Below, piece after piece: positions 13,242 through 24,153 of a stretch of DNA of 64,000 nt (the stretch's first letter is position 1; each line of letters begins with the position of its first letter). The position numbers were made by a program, and so were the translations under genes. Below the pieces are notes generated by a model. The model was not told the origin of the DNA. It was given only the letters and a program-made list of their open reading frames with translations, and searched no databases. The stretch spans positions 53,410,001-53,474,000 of the forward strand of contig CM073596.1 of the NCBI GenBank assembly GCA_037074705.1, in the 5' to 3' direction. Source of the stretch: Zhengitettix transpicula (Eukaryota > Arthropoda > Insecta > Orthoptera > Tetrigidae).

Positions 13242-13437
13242 AATCTGTATCGCAAACTAAACATAAATACTAATTTGTAGTTCTTAAATATGTTTTGTAT
13301 AAGTTCATTGACCAGAACGTAGGTGTCCAGGTGTAAATAAATCAAAATGGACTGTAGCATAAACGTCAGATAACTTCCGGAAAACTATGAAAATTTTTAG
13401 CTGCCAAAGCATAATGATCAAAGTCTATCGCGGTGTA

Positions 13438-13614
13438 GTTGCTCCAGAAAGAGTTCTTGGATTTCATGCGGGTACCAACAGTGATTAAAAGGCGACGTTT
13501 CGTCGACCACTGCCTTTGTTGTCATATTCTAGTCGAAGAAGACGAAGCTTCTCGGTTTTATCGCTATTGGTATCCATGTGAAACCCGAGAACTCTTTTTG
13601 CAGTCAAAGCATAG
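13438..13614. repeat. Fold-back repeat about 200 bp upstream of ARFRP1
   Basis: Arms of about 48 bp: the left has AAGAGTTCTTGGATTTCATG and GGTACCAACAGTGATTAAAA; the right has the inverted TTTATCGCTATTGGTATCC and CCCGAGAACTCTTTTTGCAG. The centre is relatively GC-rich and holds the self-complementary GACGTTTCGTC, which reads GACGAAACGTC on the minus strand. The 60-residue open frame across it is explained by the palindrome, not by a gene. Family unknown; the GAAACG motif recalls the fold-back/Penelope group elsewhere in the window. Confidence 0.65.
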
Positions 13615-13964
13615 GATCTAAATTTACATCACGTTAAAAATAATTAAACAGAAAAATGTCTATAGGCAATTTAATTATAGATTAAAACTTTAAATTTTGG
13701 CCTAAATGGCAATACATCTATCTCAGATAAGGAACACAATAACCGAAAACGTATTATTTCCTAAATGTGACACGAAAAAAGCACTCAATATATGAAGATA
13801 TTAAAGTAAATGTCCATAATGTATTACTTTTATTACAAACATTCACAGGCATAATTTTTGCATTTCGCAAATTAAGTATTTTGGTTTGAAGTTACAATTA
13901 CAATATTTTTCCAAACAGTTTCTTTTACATAGACTTTTTAACAGTAACACTAATATTAAAATGA

Positions 13965-14105
13965 AAAAAATTACGTCTGATTGAGTTTGTCAACTGACGA
14001 GTGCAGTTGTGTCGCTCTAGGCTCTTCGTAGAACCTGAGGAAAGGAACCCATTAACGTGTGGTATTTATATTATTACTTATTGGCTATCTTTCTTATTAA
14101 TTAGT
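13965..14105 (+). repeat. Family B fold-back fragment (right-arm type)
   Basis: Shares GAGTTTGTCAACTGACGAG and TGCAGTTGTGTCGCTCTAGG with the other family B copies, then CCTGAGGAAAGGAACCC and GTGTGGTATTTATATTA. Only one arm is seen, so this is a truncated copy in the 5' flank of ARFRP1. Confidence 0.65.
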
Positions 14106-14432
14106 AACACCAATAATTTGAAAATTCCGATTCAATAATTAAGTAATTCTTGGGAGTCTCACAATTGTACCTTTAATTATGTGGTTTTCTTAAAAAAATT
14201 ATTAAAAATTCTACTTTATACATCAAAATATTAGTTGTTGTAATTATAAATTATCAGAAGAAAGTTTTGAAGGTGATAATTAAAGTTTTATTTTGTAGTA
14301 TAATTGCATGTGAGACATACTTCCAAAAATTGACTTGATCTGTTCTAAATTCTGATATGAAAATGCATTTGTGGCTTTCTATCTTTTTAATAACATTATT
14401 TTACAACATTTATAAAATTTTTACTTTTACAG

Positions 14433-15000
14433 ATATGAGAGAAACATTTCAAACCAGAAAATATTGAATGGGAGACTTCTGCTTTTGATGAAAAGACTGA
14501 CTGCATTCTTCCTGCACAGTTATCAAAGTCAAATCGCTGTTCCTTGGATATTTCCTAACCTTCCACAGTATCTGTCGAAAGACATAACTTTGAGAGAAAG
14601 TCCAAGCAAGAAGAAACTCTGTCTTGATCATGTTTCAAAGGCTCTTGAGGCAAGTGCAAAATCTAAATAAGAATATGATTTAACAAGAAAGTTTAACAGC
14701 TTTGATGAGCTAGTATTGAGCTCTGAAGCTCACAAATGTTTTCCTTTTTGGACTAAGATAGTAAAACATGATATACTTATGTATTAAGATACAAAACATT
14801 TAACCGGCAGTGTAATTGTGAATTATGCCGTGTGTGTGGGTGCAGTTTTAAAATTAGCTGTGTCATTAAGAAGGGAATGTATCAATAATACTTTAAAAAT
14901 ACCTTGCAATGTAGAAAATATTACCAAAGTCCTAAATATACTTGATGAAGTTGAAAAATTGACACCAGTAGGAAGTACCAAAGACATGCTGAAAGTTTAA
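14433..15000 (+). pseudogene. Degraded THAP-like coding remnant
   Basis: After a good acceptor (TTTTTACTTTTACAG) one frame reads HFKPENIEWETSAFDEKT, which looks like the C-terminal half of a THAP DNA-binding domain. The next frame continues with AVPWIFPNLPQYLSKDITL, like the end of a THAP domain. After an in-frame TAA it carries on with a segment containing LRRECINNTL and LDEVEKLTPVGSTKDMLKV. The conserved-looking parts lie in different frames and are broken by stops, so this is probably a pseudogene of a THAP protein or P-element-like transposase. I cannot find the N-terminal C2CH half upstream. The family assignment is tentative. Confidence 0.4.
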
Positions 15001-18000
15001 TTGTAAATATGTCCTAAATTATGAAAGGTCACTCAATACTTTATTCAAAAGGGGTCTCAGAATTTCGTATATTATGCAGAAAACACACGAAAAAAAATTT
15101 TTGAACCAGTTCCGTTAAGTAAATATTAGCCCGGGTAGAAATTCTAGCACACATTGGAATTCTGGGAACAGGTGTGTCTGTACACACATTCAGCATTTAC
15201 ATTCTATTGATAAACAATAAGAAGCATTTATTTGAAATTATATATTGCTGTTTAAGGACATGATTTTAATGTTAGTACTGCTGAGCATATTCCTAGTGTC
15301 TTTTATCAGTTTGATGTCATTAGAGAATACCCGTTATGATGTGGATAGCACACACACTGAACCTTTTTCAAGTTTATAAACTTTTTGAAAGTTTTCTGGT
15401 TTTGACTCCCAAAAATTTATTGAATTGAGTCGTCTTTCAATTAGTGGCATCTCCAAATGTTGCTTCTGAATGACAGCATGAGAAAAACAATTAAAATAAA
15501 AAAAATTATGTCTGATTGAAAATAATGAATAAGAAATTTAGCCAACTTTTGCTTCCAGATAAATTTTCTTAATGCTAATAAAAGAATCAAAAATAAAAAG
15601 CTTATAAAAACTTTTGGGAGACTTTTCAATTAAGTAAGCAACTGATATTTTTATATATTTTTTACCATTTGTATTGAATCCCCTGCAATAAATTATTTAT
15701 GAAGAAAAGGTCAATTGAAATTGCTAACTTTACATCACATAAATAAACTTTTAAGCGCATATACATTAAGTTTTAAGGTGTTATAATGTGGTTTTGTGTG
15801 CCTAATTACTTAAATAAGCCAGTATCCTGATTATATGCTCAGGTGAAGATGGCATCAGTAAGGTAAAGGGAATTGAAATTTGGTCAACAATAACCCTGTA
15901 ACATAATGTTATGTGAAAGAACATTTTTGTTATCAGATTCTCACACTGACGGCACATTTAGACTGATTTGTGGCAATACTAATCCTGTCCTCTCGATAAT
16001 GTGCCATGGTGTGATGTGTGTTATTGCCACAGTGGACCTTATGCCAGAGATAATGTGAAAAGCATACTTAAATTTAAAGTGATTCTTGTTGGTGGGTGGT
16101 ACTGGGATTGAGGTAGGAAAGAAATATTTAACTACAAAATTAAAATATCCGCAAGGAATATTAGCCTAAATTTTTTAAAAAAATGTGTTTGACTAAGAAT
16201 TAATAACAATAAAGATAGCCAAATACATAAAAAAATAAGTGATAATATAAATACTACACAACATTTCTGGGATCCTTGTACCTTTCTTCAGGTGCTAAGA
16301 AGCCTATAGACACACAAAAGCCTCTAGGCTCTTCTTAGAACCTGAAGAAAGGGACAAGGATCCCAGAAACATTGTGTGGTATTTATATCATCCCTTATTT
16401 TGTCTGTATTTGGCTATCTTTATTATTATTTTCCAGAGTAAATGGACATTTGAACAGGTGATGTCTTTTTATAACTGTGCTAAATTTATTTTAAGAAGTG
16501 GTGTAGTAGTTAACTGTTGTAATTAAATGATGACTTGTCCACCAGTAAACACTTTCATACTGTCGTCCTCAGGCATTTAGTAGTTGAGAATTATATAAGG
16601 CCAGAAACATTCTTCAGAGTGGACAATGTTTTCAAAGAAATTGTATTTCAATGTCTATACAGTTATTGAAGACACAACTTTACATTTTGGTCGTAGCTGT
16701 TTCTCCCATCAGAACTTGTGATTTACCAAAGGTGTGAAAGATAATGTGTTATGTATATTACAAACACAATTTTTAAATAAAAAAAAATTATTCCACATAT
16801 ACTAATAATATGAGGTGATACAAACAAATTTTCTCTTTACATACAATTAAAGATACACAATTGTATGAGACATAATTTAATTTTGCTTTACAAATTCTTA
16901 ATGTTGATAAAATATTCAGACCAAAAACACTACATAAACATCTAAAGTTCTTCTCTAACTTGACTTAAGCAATATCTTCTATCCCTGAAAAAAAAAACTT
17001 AGTTTAGGCAAATGTCACTAATTGCGAATTGGAAAAAATTGTTTGCTTACATAATAAAACTGATTCAAATGACCATCACCATAAAATCAATTAGGGCAAA
17101 CAGGGAATGGGTATGGGTAATTATTACTTTGCTTAAAAAATACAGGAATTACATCCAAATATACTAACTTTACTTGGAAATAAAAATAGTTTTGGAATAG
17201 GATTAGGAAATATGATTGTCTATTTTTTAAAAGACTTTTAGTCTTTCAAAATTTTCCCATTAATCCATTTTAATGAAACTGCCCATTTGTAGTATTAAAT
17301 ACATGTACAAGCAATTTAAATAAAAAAACAACAAATAATTCACCTGAATTGACACTTTAATTAACATTTTTATCACTTATGAATAATGGGTAGTTTTCTG
17401 ATATAGTAGTATTGTTGATAGTGATATATATCAAAGCTTATATACAAACTATGATAGTATTTTGATAAAGGTATAACCATCTTTTAACTAGTTAAGTTTT
17501 TCCTTTCTACATTTTAAAGGTTTTCTATGAAATACACAATGAGATCATCTTTCAACATTTAGAACCTAATACATAAATCAAACAAATTTACAAAATATTT
17601 GTATCAACTCATTAGCAGTTGTTTAAACTCTAGCTTAATATCCTGGTAATAATTAACATTTACTACAAAATGGCATTTGTAGTTTATATTTCTGTCTTCG
17701 CCAAATTAGGAGTAATGATGAGTTTTTGACCACATGTAAGCTTGTGAAGAAATTACCCATTTTTCTGTAAATTACAGAATGTAAGGGATTTAATTATCTT
17801 CGTAGTCAGAAAAGGATAAAAACACATTTAATACAGGATATGACTAAACCTTTAAGACTTTTTAAACATATATTATATCAGTTACCTTATTTTACTGAAC
17901 AAACCAGTGGTACATAATTTTTGCCCATGAAGTACTGGATAAAAATATTAGTTGTATTTTTAATGAAAAAATAGTAATTATTCCTTATAGATTATATAAC

Positions 18001-18271
18001 TGGTTAGTAAAATTACTTCAAGAGTAGGTTGTTCATTTCACAACAGAACTTGACCATACAGTGTCAAATCCACTAAATTTTCCCTTTGACATGCAAATCA
18101 TACCTGATACACACAACAGTCGATATCTTCAGGTGAACAACTGTCATTTCAATCTGCTAATCTCTGCACGCATCTTACATGAATAACCTACAATTATAAT
18201 TGGTTACTTCTGAGAAATCATAACTTTTCTAAATGTATTTAAGATATTATTATTAAGTAAATTATTATTGT
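15001..18271. other. Intergenic stretch with repeat fragments
   Basis: Between the THAP-like remnant and the Mpv17L2 3' region. It contains a short family B outer-end fragment near 15500-15545 (GTCTGATTGAAAATAATGAA) and the full family B fold-back at 16208-16425. The rest is AT-rich, without recognised genes. Part of it may be 3' UTR of Mpv17L2. Confidence 0.5.
16208..16425. repeat. Fold-back repeat, family B, most intact copy
   Basis: Two arms of about 95 bp separated by a loop of about 25-30 bp. The left runs from AATAAAGATAGCCAAATAC to CTTCAGGTGCTAAGAAG; the right runs from CTTCTTAGAACCTGAAGAA to TATTTGGCTATCTTTATT. On the plus strand 16342-16369 reads CTGAAGA, AA, the hairpin GGGA-CAAGGA-TCCC, A, then GAAA, a hammerhead-like layout with unpaired bases at the foot of the hairpin. 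No open reading frame of note. Confidence 0.85.
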
Positions 18272-18469
18272 TTATACCTTTATATATTTACTGGTTTGGT
18301 GTTTTCTACAATGGCTCCTGCAACAGAAATTGACTCTTGCAATAACATACTAAAAGAATAAAATATAATTATAAAACAACACAGTTAAAACTGTTCTATT
18401 TCTTATTAACAAGTAGCATGTTACTAACAGCCAATTTACATGATTCTCAAAACTTTTGGCTAGGGGTTT

Positions 18470-18830
18470 TTAATGGGGGATGAATTTAGGTGGTCCTGTT
18501 CTATGAGTTCCATGAACAGGTTGGCATAGGAGGGTGCCCAAAGCTGTGCCACTTATTTGATGGTAGATGTTTTCTTGGGTGAGGGCAAACTGAATGAGGT
18601 AAATCAGAAAATTAGTGGTGGGGAAACAATTTTGTGGCCGGCAGGACAATAAATATTTAAGTGCCACAGTTCATTGCCATGGGGGATATTGATGTTAAGT
18701 GAGACAATATCTATAATAACTAAGAGTATAGGGTGGAAGAGGTTTTGGGAGTTCATGGAGGTGGCGGAGGAAATGGTTGTTATCTTTGAAGAATATCCTT
18801 CTGTCCCGTGTGGCTACACTGTGCTTCAAT
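18470..18830 (-). pseudogene. Penelope-like element reverse-transcriptase remnant
   Basis: On the minus strand one frame gives FFKDNNHFLRHLHELPKPLP and, further on, FALTQENIYHQISGTALG. The neighbouring frame continues as APSYANLFMEL. This matches the palm region of Penelope-like reverse transcriptases, where a (Q)GTAMGxxxAPxYANLFM block precedes the YxDD motif. The frame changes inside the block and stops interrupt the upstream part, so it is dead. The expected YxDD segment further downstream (below 18470) is not found. Confidence 0.6.
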
Positions 18831-18959
18831 TTCAGGTAAGCCACAATCTATCTTTCCTTTCCATACCAATGATCTCATATATAAATACAATTATTTTTGA
18901 TAATGTCATATCCTCATTAATATTTTGTATAAATATAAAGTGAGGGAAAATGTGGCAAG

Positions 18960-19110
18960 GTCAAATAAAATAACACATAGGATGGGAAAGAGAGACAGCG
19001 ATGCCGACTTACCTGAAATTAGTAGTTGGTCCAGTGTGGCATAGGTGGAAGTTCAAAATTTTGAGGAGCTGAGCCCCCCTTCGTCAAGAATGAAGATCTG
19101 AACTGCGTGC
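18960..19110 (+). repeat. Dispersed repeat shared with 40430-40545 and 55840-55880
   Basis: GATGGGAAAGAGAGACAGCG, CTTACCTGAAATTAGTAGTT and GGTGGAAGTTC... GAGGAGCTGAGCCC recur in diverged form at 40430-40545 (GGAAAGAGAGATAGGATG, GGCTTACCTGAAAGTGAAGT) and, more briefly, near 55840. It lies next to the Penelope-like fragment here and near the second one at 55 kb, so it may be an untranslated part of that element family. That link is inference. Confidence 0.5.
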
Positions 19111-19571
19111 CAGCTGGGCACATATATATGAATTAAGTGGTAAAATGAATCTTAAAGGCTAGGTGACAGCTCATAGTGAGATTTCTCAGAAAACATTCTT
19201 GGTAGGCCAAAAACCAATGCACAGCCAAGAGTAATATATGATATGTGACATTGCTTTGGTGAAAAGAAAAAAATAGGGAATGTCTTGTTGTCAAGTTTCT
19301 AACAAGACTGCCAAAGATTATGCAATTGTCTATGTAACAAACATCACAATTGTGTAGACAGTCACAATATTTGTAGTCATATCAAGCATATGGATTTCTA
19401 TATTGAAAATACACTCATCATCTGTTCTCAAATTATTCTCAAAAGTTTCTAAATATAATAAATATTCATTCCTCACTGACAGACTTATAAAGTATAAATA
19501 GTTCCAATTCATGACTTGTAGGATTCTTAGTAGTGTGGGATAGTTAAGACAATAACTATAATAAATTACCT

Positions 19572-19870
19572 TGAGTCAGAGAATTGTTTATTAACAAAAA
19601 ATTAAATATACCAACATTTCATCCTTGTTTTCAGACATCTTCAGGTTTAATAATTTCATATATAAATCATACAAAAAAAAATTGATGCAAGGATTTGCTA
19701 CCCTGCCTGTTACAACCAAAGAAGGTTTTGCTGCCTTTTTCAGTTGTAACAGGCTGGGCAGCAAAACCTTTCCTAAAATTTTTTGTATCAATAAAATATT
19801 TGAAATCACTAAACCTAAAATAAGGTCGAAACATCAGTATATTTAATTTTTTATTAATAAACAATTCTAT
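19572..19870. repeat. Nested fold-back repeat (family D)
   Basis: Outer arms: left about 19572-19655 (AGAGAATTGTTTATTAACAA... CAGACATCTTCAGGTTTA), right about 19805-19870 (AAACCTAAAATAAGGTCG... TTATTAATAAACAATTCT). Inside sits a second inverted repeat: GGATTTGCTACCCTGCCTGT near 19691 against CAGGCTGGGCAGCAAAACC near 19750-19768. The minus strand of the left arm reads CCTGAAGATGTCTGAAAACA then GATGAAATG, a decayed version of the CTGANGA-hairpin-GAAA signature. It lies between the candidate last exon and exon 3 of Mpv17L2. Confidence 0.7.
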
Positions 19871-19981
19871 AATGCAAGGCCATTTCTTTATTTATAATAT
19901 TATAAATATCAGATATTTTTCATCATTAATTAACACAATCTATTAAATTAAAATATAAAATGTGTGTTAAAGCTGTATAAT

Positions 19982-20222
19982 TAGATAAATACATAACCAA
20001 GTAGCAGACAAAAATAAGTGCTAAATAAATATCTCACAATATATTCACAATTGTTGTTGCTTTTATCAGGTGATTAAAGAAGCACAAGAGCTGTAAAAAC
20101 GAAACACCACACAAACCAGGTGTGCGGTCTGTCTACTAGGATTGCAGAAACACTAGTGGCATTTATTTAGCGCTTATTGTTTGTTCTTTGGCTACTTATT
20201 TACTTAATTACAACAGCTAATA
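19982..20222. repeat. Fold-back repeat, family C
   Basis: The left arm, with TAAGTGCTAAATAAATAT and GCTTTTATCAGGTGATTAAA, is mirrored by a right arm with GCATTTATTTAGCGCTTATT and GGCTACTTATTTACTTAATT. The arms are diverged (about 75-80% by eye). The loop contains AGGTGTGCGGTCTGTC. A similar element is at 47568-47768. Confidence 0.65.
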
Positions 20223-20666
20223 TCTTAAGAATTTGTTGCTAAAACAAAGTTAAATAATCAATAAAAAAAATTGAATGTGGGTTATTGTCTGAAATTTAAG
20301 AAATGCAAAATGTTATCGGGTATATTTAATTTAATTTTTTAACGTAACTTCAGGTATCTATAACAATAAACTAATACATTTAAAACTCTATGTAAATTTA
20401 ATGAAAAACCATTATTTAATTTATATTTCTGCACTAAAACCATACAGCACAGATACTGGAAATTTCAACTTTTAAAAGCAGGCTGCCTTCATCCAGAAAA
20501 TGCTAGATACTGCATGTACATACATATATGTGATGAAGTAAAAAAAATTCATTAAATAAATAGAATAAAACAATTAGAAAAACATTCAAGCAATATACCT
20601 TAACAAATTTCAATATTGAGAACTATCAAATCTCAATTTCAATCATACCAAATTGCTTATACTCAC

Positions 20667-22158
20667 ATGCTTTATGTATGATAAGAAGACATCATACATC
20701 ATTGTTATAACATTTACATAAATCACACGATATTTAGGGCTGATATAGTAGAAATTTAAATACTGTACACCAGGCCACACAGTCCAGTCCATCTGAAAAG
20801 TTGTAAAAAATACAGGTAATGATAAAGTATAACTTGCATTATGAAGTTCTCACACACAATAATCAATTATTTTTTTTGGATATGGAAACTGAAATAATTA
20901 AACAATTTTATAGAATTTAATAAACGAATAATTACAATTCAAATGGGTTACTCATTTAAAAATGAAACTTATTTAATACACAAAACACTTAAATGAAAAT
21001 ATTGAAACAAAATAAATAATGTCCATAATTTTTAAAAAATATTGTAATTCCCAAATTTGTTACCCAAATGTCATAGTAGGGCTAAAGACGAGTTTAGTAG
21101 TACCACGGATGTCATACCCATAAATTGTAAATTGACATCAGGAATATATCCATTCATTTTACATATTTATTAATTCAAATATTTATAATTTAGCATTGGT
21201 TTTCCTTCATTTCAGCCACATATATATTTTAAAAAAAGACAATAAGAAACATGAAGTAATACTTATTTTTAACTACATATTGGCTTAGAGGGGGTATGGC
21301 ATCAGTGGAGCTACTAAACTATTTCCTCCATCCAAACAATTAGGAAGACATTAAGGATTTTATATGTTCAAATCTGAAATTCAATGCATTTAAGTAATTT
21401 TTACGATGAAGCAATTTTCATACCTTGTATACTGTCAAAAATTTTTCTTTAACTTCCTGGTTTACTTCAGATAATTCATTTCGTTCCAAGAAACCCAAAC
21501 CATAGAAAAAAATAAAAATGCATAATGGAGACAAAAAACTTTGATCTATCAAAATCTTTTTAGTTATAGTTCGCATATCCGTTTGTGGAAAACGTTTGTC
21601 CAACACTTTATAAAAATAGTGTTGGGGAGGACCAAGCAGCAATCCAACAACAAACATACGACCTGAGAAAAAAATTATTAAGTTCGACTGAAGTTTATCA
21701 ATATTATATTTTAATAATTTAAATATTATTGTAATTCAAAAAACATCAGTTATATAAATTACAAAACACAAATCATTTAGTCCATATTCACAGTCTGATT
21801 ATTGAGATTAGAACTAAGTACTGCCAGAGTAAATGACAGTGTTTTTGAAAACCACTACGGCACATATTTATGTACCTGCTCGTTCCCAATCATATCTGCA
21901 GTTCCCGGCTGGGCAGTGTAAAAGTCTGTAGAATTCTATTTCTTGATTTGCTAGATCTCCTGCCAGCATTAGAATTCCACTAGTTATGACATTAATGGAA
22001 AGTAAATATTTGTCAATAGTTTTCAGAAAAGAAGTTTGTGGGGAGCTTCTCCTATGATACATACATTTAAAAAAATTTGGAAACCTGTGAAATTTAATAT
22101 ATTTATTAAATGGATGATTAGCGCCTGCCTTGCAGAAAAACTTGAAAAATACACGCAT
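20667..22158 (-). CDS. MPV17L2: Mpv17-like protein 2 (Mpv17/PMP22 family)
   Basis: Multi-pass inner mitochondrial membrane protein; human MPV17L2 is associated with mitoribosome assembly. Exons on the minus strand: 22158-21876, 21662-21424 and 20792-20667, with GT-AG borders, 216 residues. The first exon begins MRVFFKFF and contains [19 protein letters not shown]. The second has [20 protein letters not shown] and a hydrophobic [15 protein letters not shown]. The third has [19 protein letters not shown], the Mpv17/PMP22 hallmark, and ends FLSYIKH. By comparison with the family almost nothing is missing after this. A candidate last exon at 18349-18272 would add 25 residues and a stop, but its sequence is not conserved; alternatively the CDS ends soon after exon 3. 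The choice of MPV17L2 over MPV17 or PXMP2 rests on overall resemblance. Confidence 0.85.
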
Positions 22159-24153
22159 GTTTCACAAATTATGATCCGTCTTGTGTAGTTCGTTAAAATA
22201 CACTACGTGTGTGTATAGTAGATATGTAGGCAAGTCTTAAACTAACACCACTCAGAACCATTTATTAACGAAGGAAGGTTTCATGACTTCTGAAATCGTC
22301 TCGTTTGTCGTATAATTACGGAACCAAATAAGTTTGGACTAGATTGACGAATGCCAGGTATAAACTAATTAATTTCATAGTGCCCATTACGTTAGTGACA
22401 ACATTTTGACCAACTGCTGCATGAACTCTATAAATAAAACATGTAAACGAATATTTCTCTTTAATACACTTTAATTTCACAGTTCATGTTGCCAAGTAGG
22501 TCAATCCTTGCTATTATCTATATATCACACTTGGCATTTTTTAATTATTCTATTCTGTATCGATTCCATATGAAAAAATATCGAAGTTGAATTCTCGCAT
22601 GAGAATTGTTTCGGAACTGTCGTTTCATATTTCCTTGATTTTCCACATAGAAGCTAGAAATTTTCATAATTTTAGTTTTAATTATCTACTGACTGCTACT
22701 GAGTTCTTTAAAAGTTCCTCCTGAAACAACCTGCAATCTGAAAAGAACTACAAATCACTCTTGTCACTACATGTTTTAAACTGTAAGTACTAATATAGTT
22801 TATCGAAGCAAATATATATGTAACTGAAGCATGAAATGTTATTTGTTTTTGTTTAATAAGATACACGTTATCCTTGTTTGACCTCATATATCTTCTTCTA
22901 AATTTCTGAAGAAGTTATTTTGCAGTTAATATATACGGCTAGATAGGGCACGTACAGTAACCTCAAATGATAAATAGCTGTAATCATTAAAATATACTGA
23001 TTATATATAATATAATTTTTTTAACAAAATTTAATAAAACACATTTTTAATATATTAAATCAATATTTTGTGAGCGTAAAAATTTCGTGCTACTTAAAGT
23101 TGCAGTTAAAAAATATATATTATTCTAGGTAGAAGAGGGAAACATCAGGTATTTATCAATAAGCGTCTAAGAACATGAACAATTTTTTAATTTCTAAAAA
23201 AAATATTACATTGCATATGCAATGAAGACTGATTACTGTCAATCCATATTTCTCAGAAACAAAGTTCCAACTATCTCTTCTTTATATATATTATGAATAG
23301 TATGATAAAGAAGTCGAATACGACACTCCCAGACCAAAGTAGAATGAATCGATATAACACTAGATTATTTTAGAATACGAACAAACGTAAAAAATCTGAG
23401 AACGACCCATTAGTGATGGGGATGCCACTGCATATGAAAGAACTGCAACACAACACACTGAAAATAACTCTTAAAGATTATTTTGTAAATAAAGTAATAT
23501 ATAAGGTAAATTCATTGTTTGTAAAATTATAAAAAAAAATATACGTATGCCAAATTTTTATAATTTTATCTTTTTATATATTATTTATAACAAATTTTAT
23601 TATCTCGTTAACATAATACTTGATTTTTTCTATTCTTGTATATCCAAATTTTGGATTAAATGAATACAACTCTGATATTATACAATTTATAATCTCGAGC
23701 ACCTGTGATATAACATTTATCAGTACCATCTTATATACATTTTAATAACTGTTGATTTGTAGGATCTAAATGTGTTTAAAACAGTACATTAATCAGGAAG
23801 ACGCAAAATGTCGACAGATCAGAAACTGAAAACGTTGTACCTTTAATGTGGTTTTGTTTAATTAAACAGTCTTCCAGTTGTTCTTTCTTTTTCTCTGCAA
23901 CATCAGAGTGCATTCTTTCTGGTTGGACTGTTTGTTTACAAATTTATTGTTTATTTCCGTGTTCCACAATCAGCTGTTCCCAACTGATAAGCAATGATCC
24001 GTTCCAATATTATCTCTGTCAATGTTTATTTACGTTGCTAAGACGACGTGACAGCACGCGGCCTGGGCACGCCTCTTTATATGGCAGTTCCTAGTCATCG
24101 TCACGAATAGACCTAGTTGTCCATGCACGGAAGGAAGTTGTCAGTGGACGAAT
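22159..24153. other. Divergent intergenic region between Mpv17L2 and nurim
   Basis: About 2 kb of AT-rich sequence between two start codons that point away from each other. It must hold both promoters, but I cannot point to a convincing TATA box or initiator. The last 150 bp before nurim (24000-24150) are richer in GC and are probably 5' UTR. Confidence 0.5.

Noticed and set aside
13439..13621. A 60-residue frame rich in Arg and Cys upstream of ARFRP1
   Set aside because: It spans the fold-back repeat exactly, and no related protein comes to mind.
18272..18349. Terminal coding exon of Mpv17L2
   Set aside because: Splice sites and frame fit and give a stop, but the 25 residues (rich in Cys, His, Arg) look unlike the family tail. 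Kept only as a candidate.
19625..19864. Overlapping mirrored open frames on both strands
   Set aside because: A direct consequence of the nested palindrome; the peptides mirror each other.
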